From Pipra filicauda (lineage: Eukaryota; Chordata; Aves; Passeriformes; Pipridae), in the NCBI RefSeq assembly GCF_003945595.2, contig NW_024104118.1, positions 744,001 to 808,000 of the forward strand: a DNA stretch of 64,000 bases. Direction: 5' to 3'. The translations under genes were made by a program, and so were the position numbers. Shown piece by piece: positions 62,986-64,000 of the stretch. The notes under the pieces are model-generated. The model had not been told where the DNA came from, did no database searches, and saw only the letters and a program-made list of their open reading frames with translations. Position 1 is the first letter of the stretch. Each line of letters opens with the position of its first letter.

Positions 62986-64000
62986 CTTTCCAAACTCTTC
63001 CAAGAGAACGATGGGGCTGCTCTGGGAAGGCTCCGAGCAGGAATCACAGGCTCAGGCCTTGCCTACAGCAGGAGGTGGGAGGAGGGGTAGTCACAGCAGA
63101 TGGCTGTGAGCCATTTTGGGTGGCAGTAGGCACCCGCCGAGGGGCTCAGACTTCACAACCCACACTGGCTGCCATATGTTGCGACGGTGGCTCATCATCA
63201 CACAGGACACAATTTATAGCCTCTTTCATGGCTGAAAGTACCACACTACCTCTCACTGCCCTCCATTAGTACAATCATCGCTCCACCAAGCATCTTCTAG
63301 TACCTTGCTATCACGTTTACTGATTTTTTTTCATGTTTCTGTAGGTGGAGGGAGATCTGATAGATCATCTGAGAGATTCAGGTACGGGGTTTTAGTCTCA
63401 TTTGTGCTCTGGAGGTCAGGCCTGCTCGCTCCTTTACTCCCTCCCAACAGATAAGCACTATCTCAACAACACACAGATGCTATTAGAGATCACCTTGGCC
63501 ACTGCTAAGTTGTGCAGCATTCCTGCCAAGTGCATCCCTGAGTTGGAAGCATGTGGCAAGCAAGGCTGTGCCTGTGACACTGGGAGCTCGGAACAGGTAA
63601 GGTGGGAGATTATGGCTCTGAAAATAGCAGTACTTCCAGCAACAGCAGGCTTCCTTGTTGAATTCCTCCTGGAGAAACTCAGGGAAATGAGAGCAGCAGG
63701 GAAAGAAACCTCGGGAGGTGGCAGGATGGAAATCGGGCTTCCGTCAGCCAGGGCTCAGAGGGAGAGGATGCCACTGGTACCTGGCAATAGGCTGCACTGA
63801 CACTGTGCACGAGGGACAGAGTGAAGGTACAGCATTGCTGTGCTCTTTGTGCCTGTGTTATACAGCAGCAGCAACATAACCCCAGTGCTGTGGCATCATG
63901 GCAGGGCAACCCTGCAGCCCAGAGAGCTCCAGAGATGGGGACAGTAGGATGCCTTAGCCCAGCCTGAGAGCAGGGCCTCAGGTCCCCAGGATGGGGGATT

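Larger units (their letters stand above)
57554..64000. other. Non-coding 3' flank of LINGO1, distal part
   Basis: After the CR1 remnant come two poly-T tracts, an AT-rich block at 57790-58140, and otherwise unremarkable sequence with small tandem repeats at 60313 and 62941. No coding exon is recognised on either strand up to the window edge. Confidence 0.55.

Noticed and set aside
1..64000. tRNA, rRNA or microRNA genes
   Set aside because: No A-box/B-box pair or clear hairpin precursor was found by eye. A covariance-model scan would be needed to exclude them.

Overview
This window is vertebrate nuclear DNA, and almost certainly from a bird. It holds a single-exon vertebrate gene body with an upstream CpG island. 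The interspersed repeats I can recognise are CR1 retrotransposon remnants (about 57070-57553 on +, about 55795-55920 and 36651-36703 on -), including the typical CR1 tail ending near TATGATTC. I see no mammalian Alu or L1. A songbird-like genome is plausible but not proven.

The only protein-coding gene I can support is LINGO1, on the + strand. LINGO1 is a leucine-rich-repeat/immunoglobulin membrane protein of neurons and oligodendrocytes and a partner of the Nogo receptor complex. A CpG island (about 18290-19420) carries the probable promoter and a first exon. That exon ends with an ATG and one further codon (18991-18996) directly before a good splice donor. A 14.4 kb intron (18997-33418) follows. 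The large exon from 33419 carries nearly the whole protein, with the stop at 35270-35272. The 3' UTR has several AATAAA signals, the last at 35683-35688. The joined reading frame encodes 619 residues, against 620 in the long human form. An in-frame ATG at 33431 alone gives 613 residues.

Layout: 1-18280 is non-coding upstream flank with a few AT-rich, homeobox-site-bearing islands that look like regulatory candidates. 18290-19420 is the CpG island, exon 1 and short upstream ORFs. 18997-33418 is intron 1, with a 30-bp minisatellite at 20759-20974 whose minus strand is G-quadruplex-like, and more AT-rich islands. 33419 to about 35710 is the coding exon and 3' UTR. About 35710-64000 is downstream non-coding flank with pyrimidine tracts, small tandem repeats, three CR1 fossils and two poly-T tracts. 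I recognise no exon of the genes that flank LINGO1 in mammals (HMG20A, TBC1D2B).

Most of the long open frames are chance products of GC-rich DNA with few stop codons. I found no CRISPR array, prokaryotic operon, defence system or intact mobile element. The points most worth attention are the split LINGO1 start with its cluster of upstream ATGs, the G4 minisatellite in intron 1, the excess of exact octamer (POU) motifs, and the AT-rich islands that may be conserved enhancers. Conservation was not measured, so the regulatory calls are candidates only.
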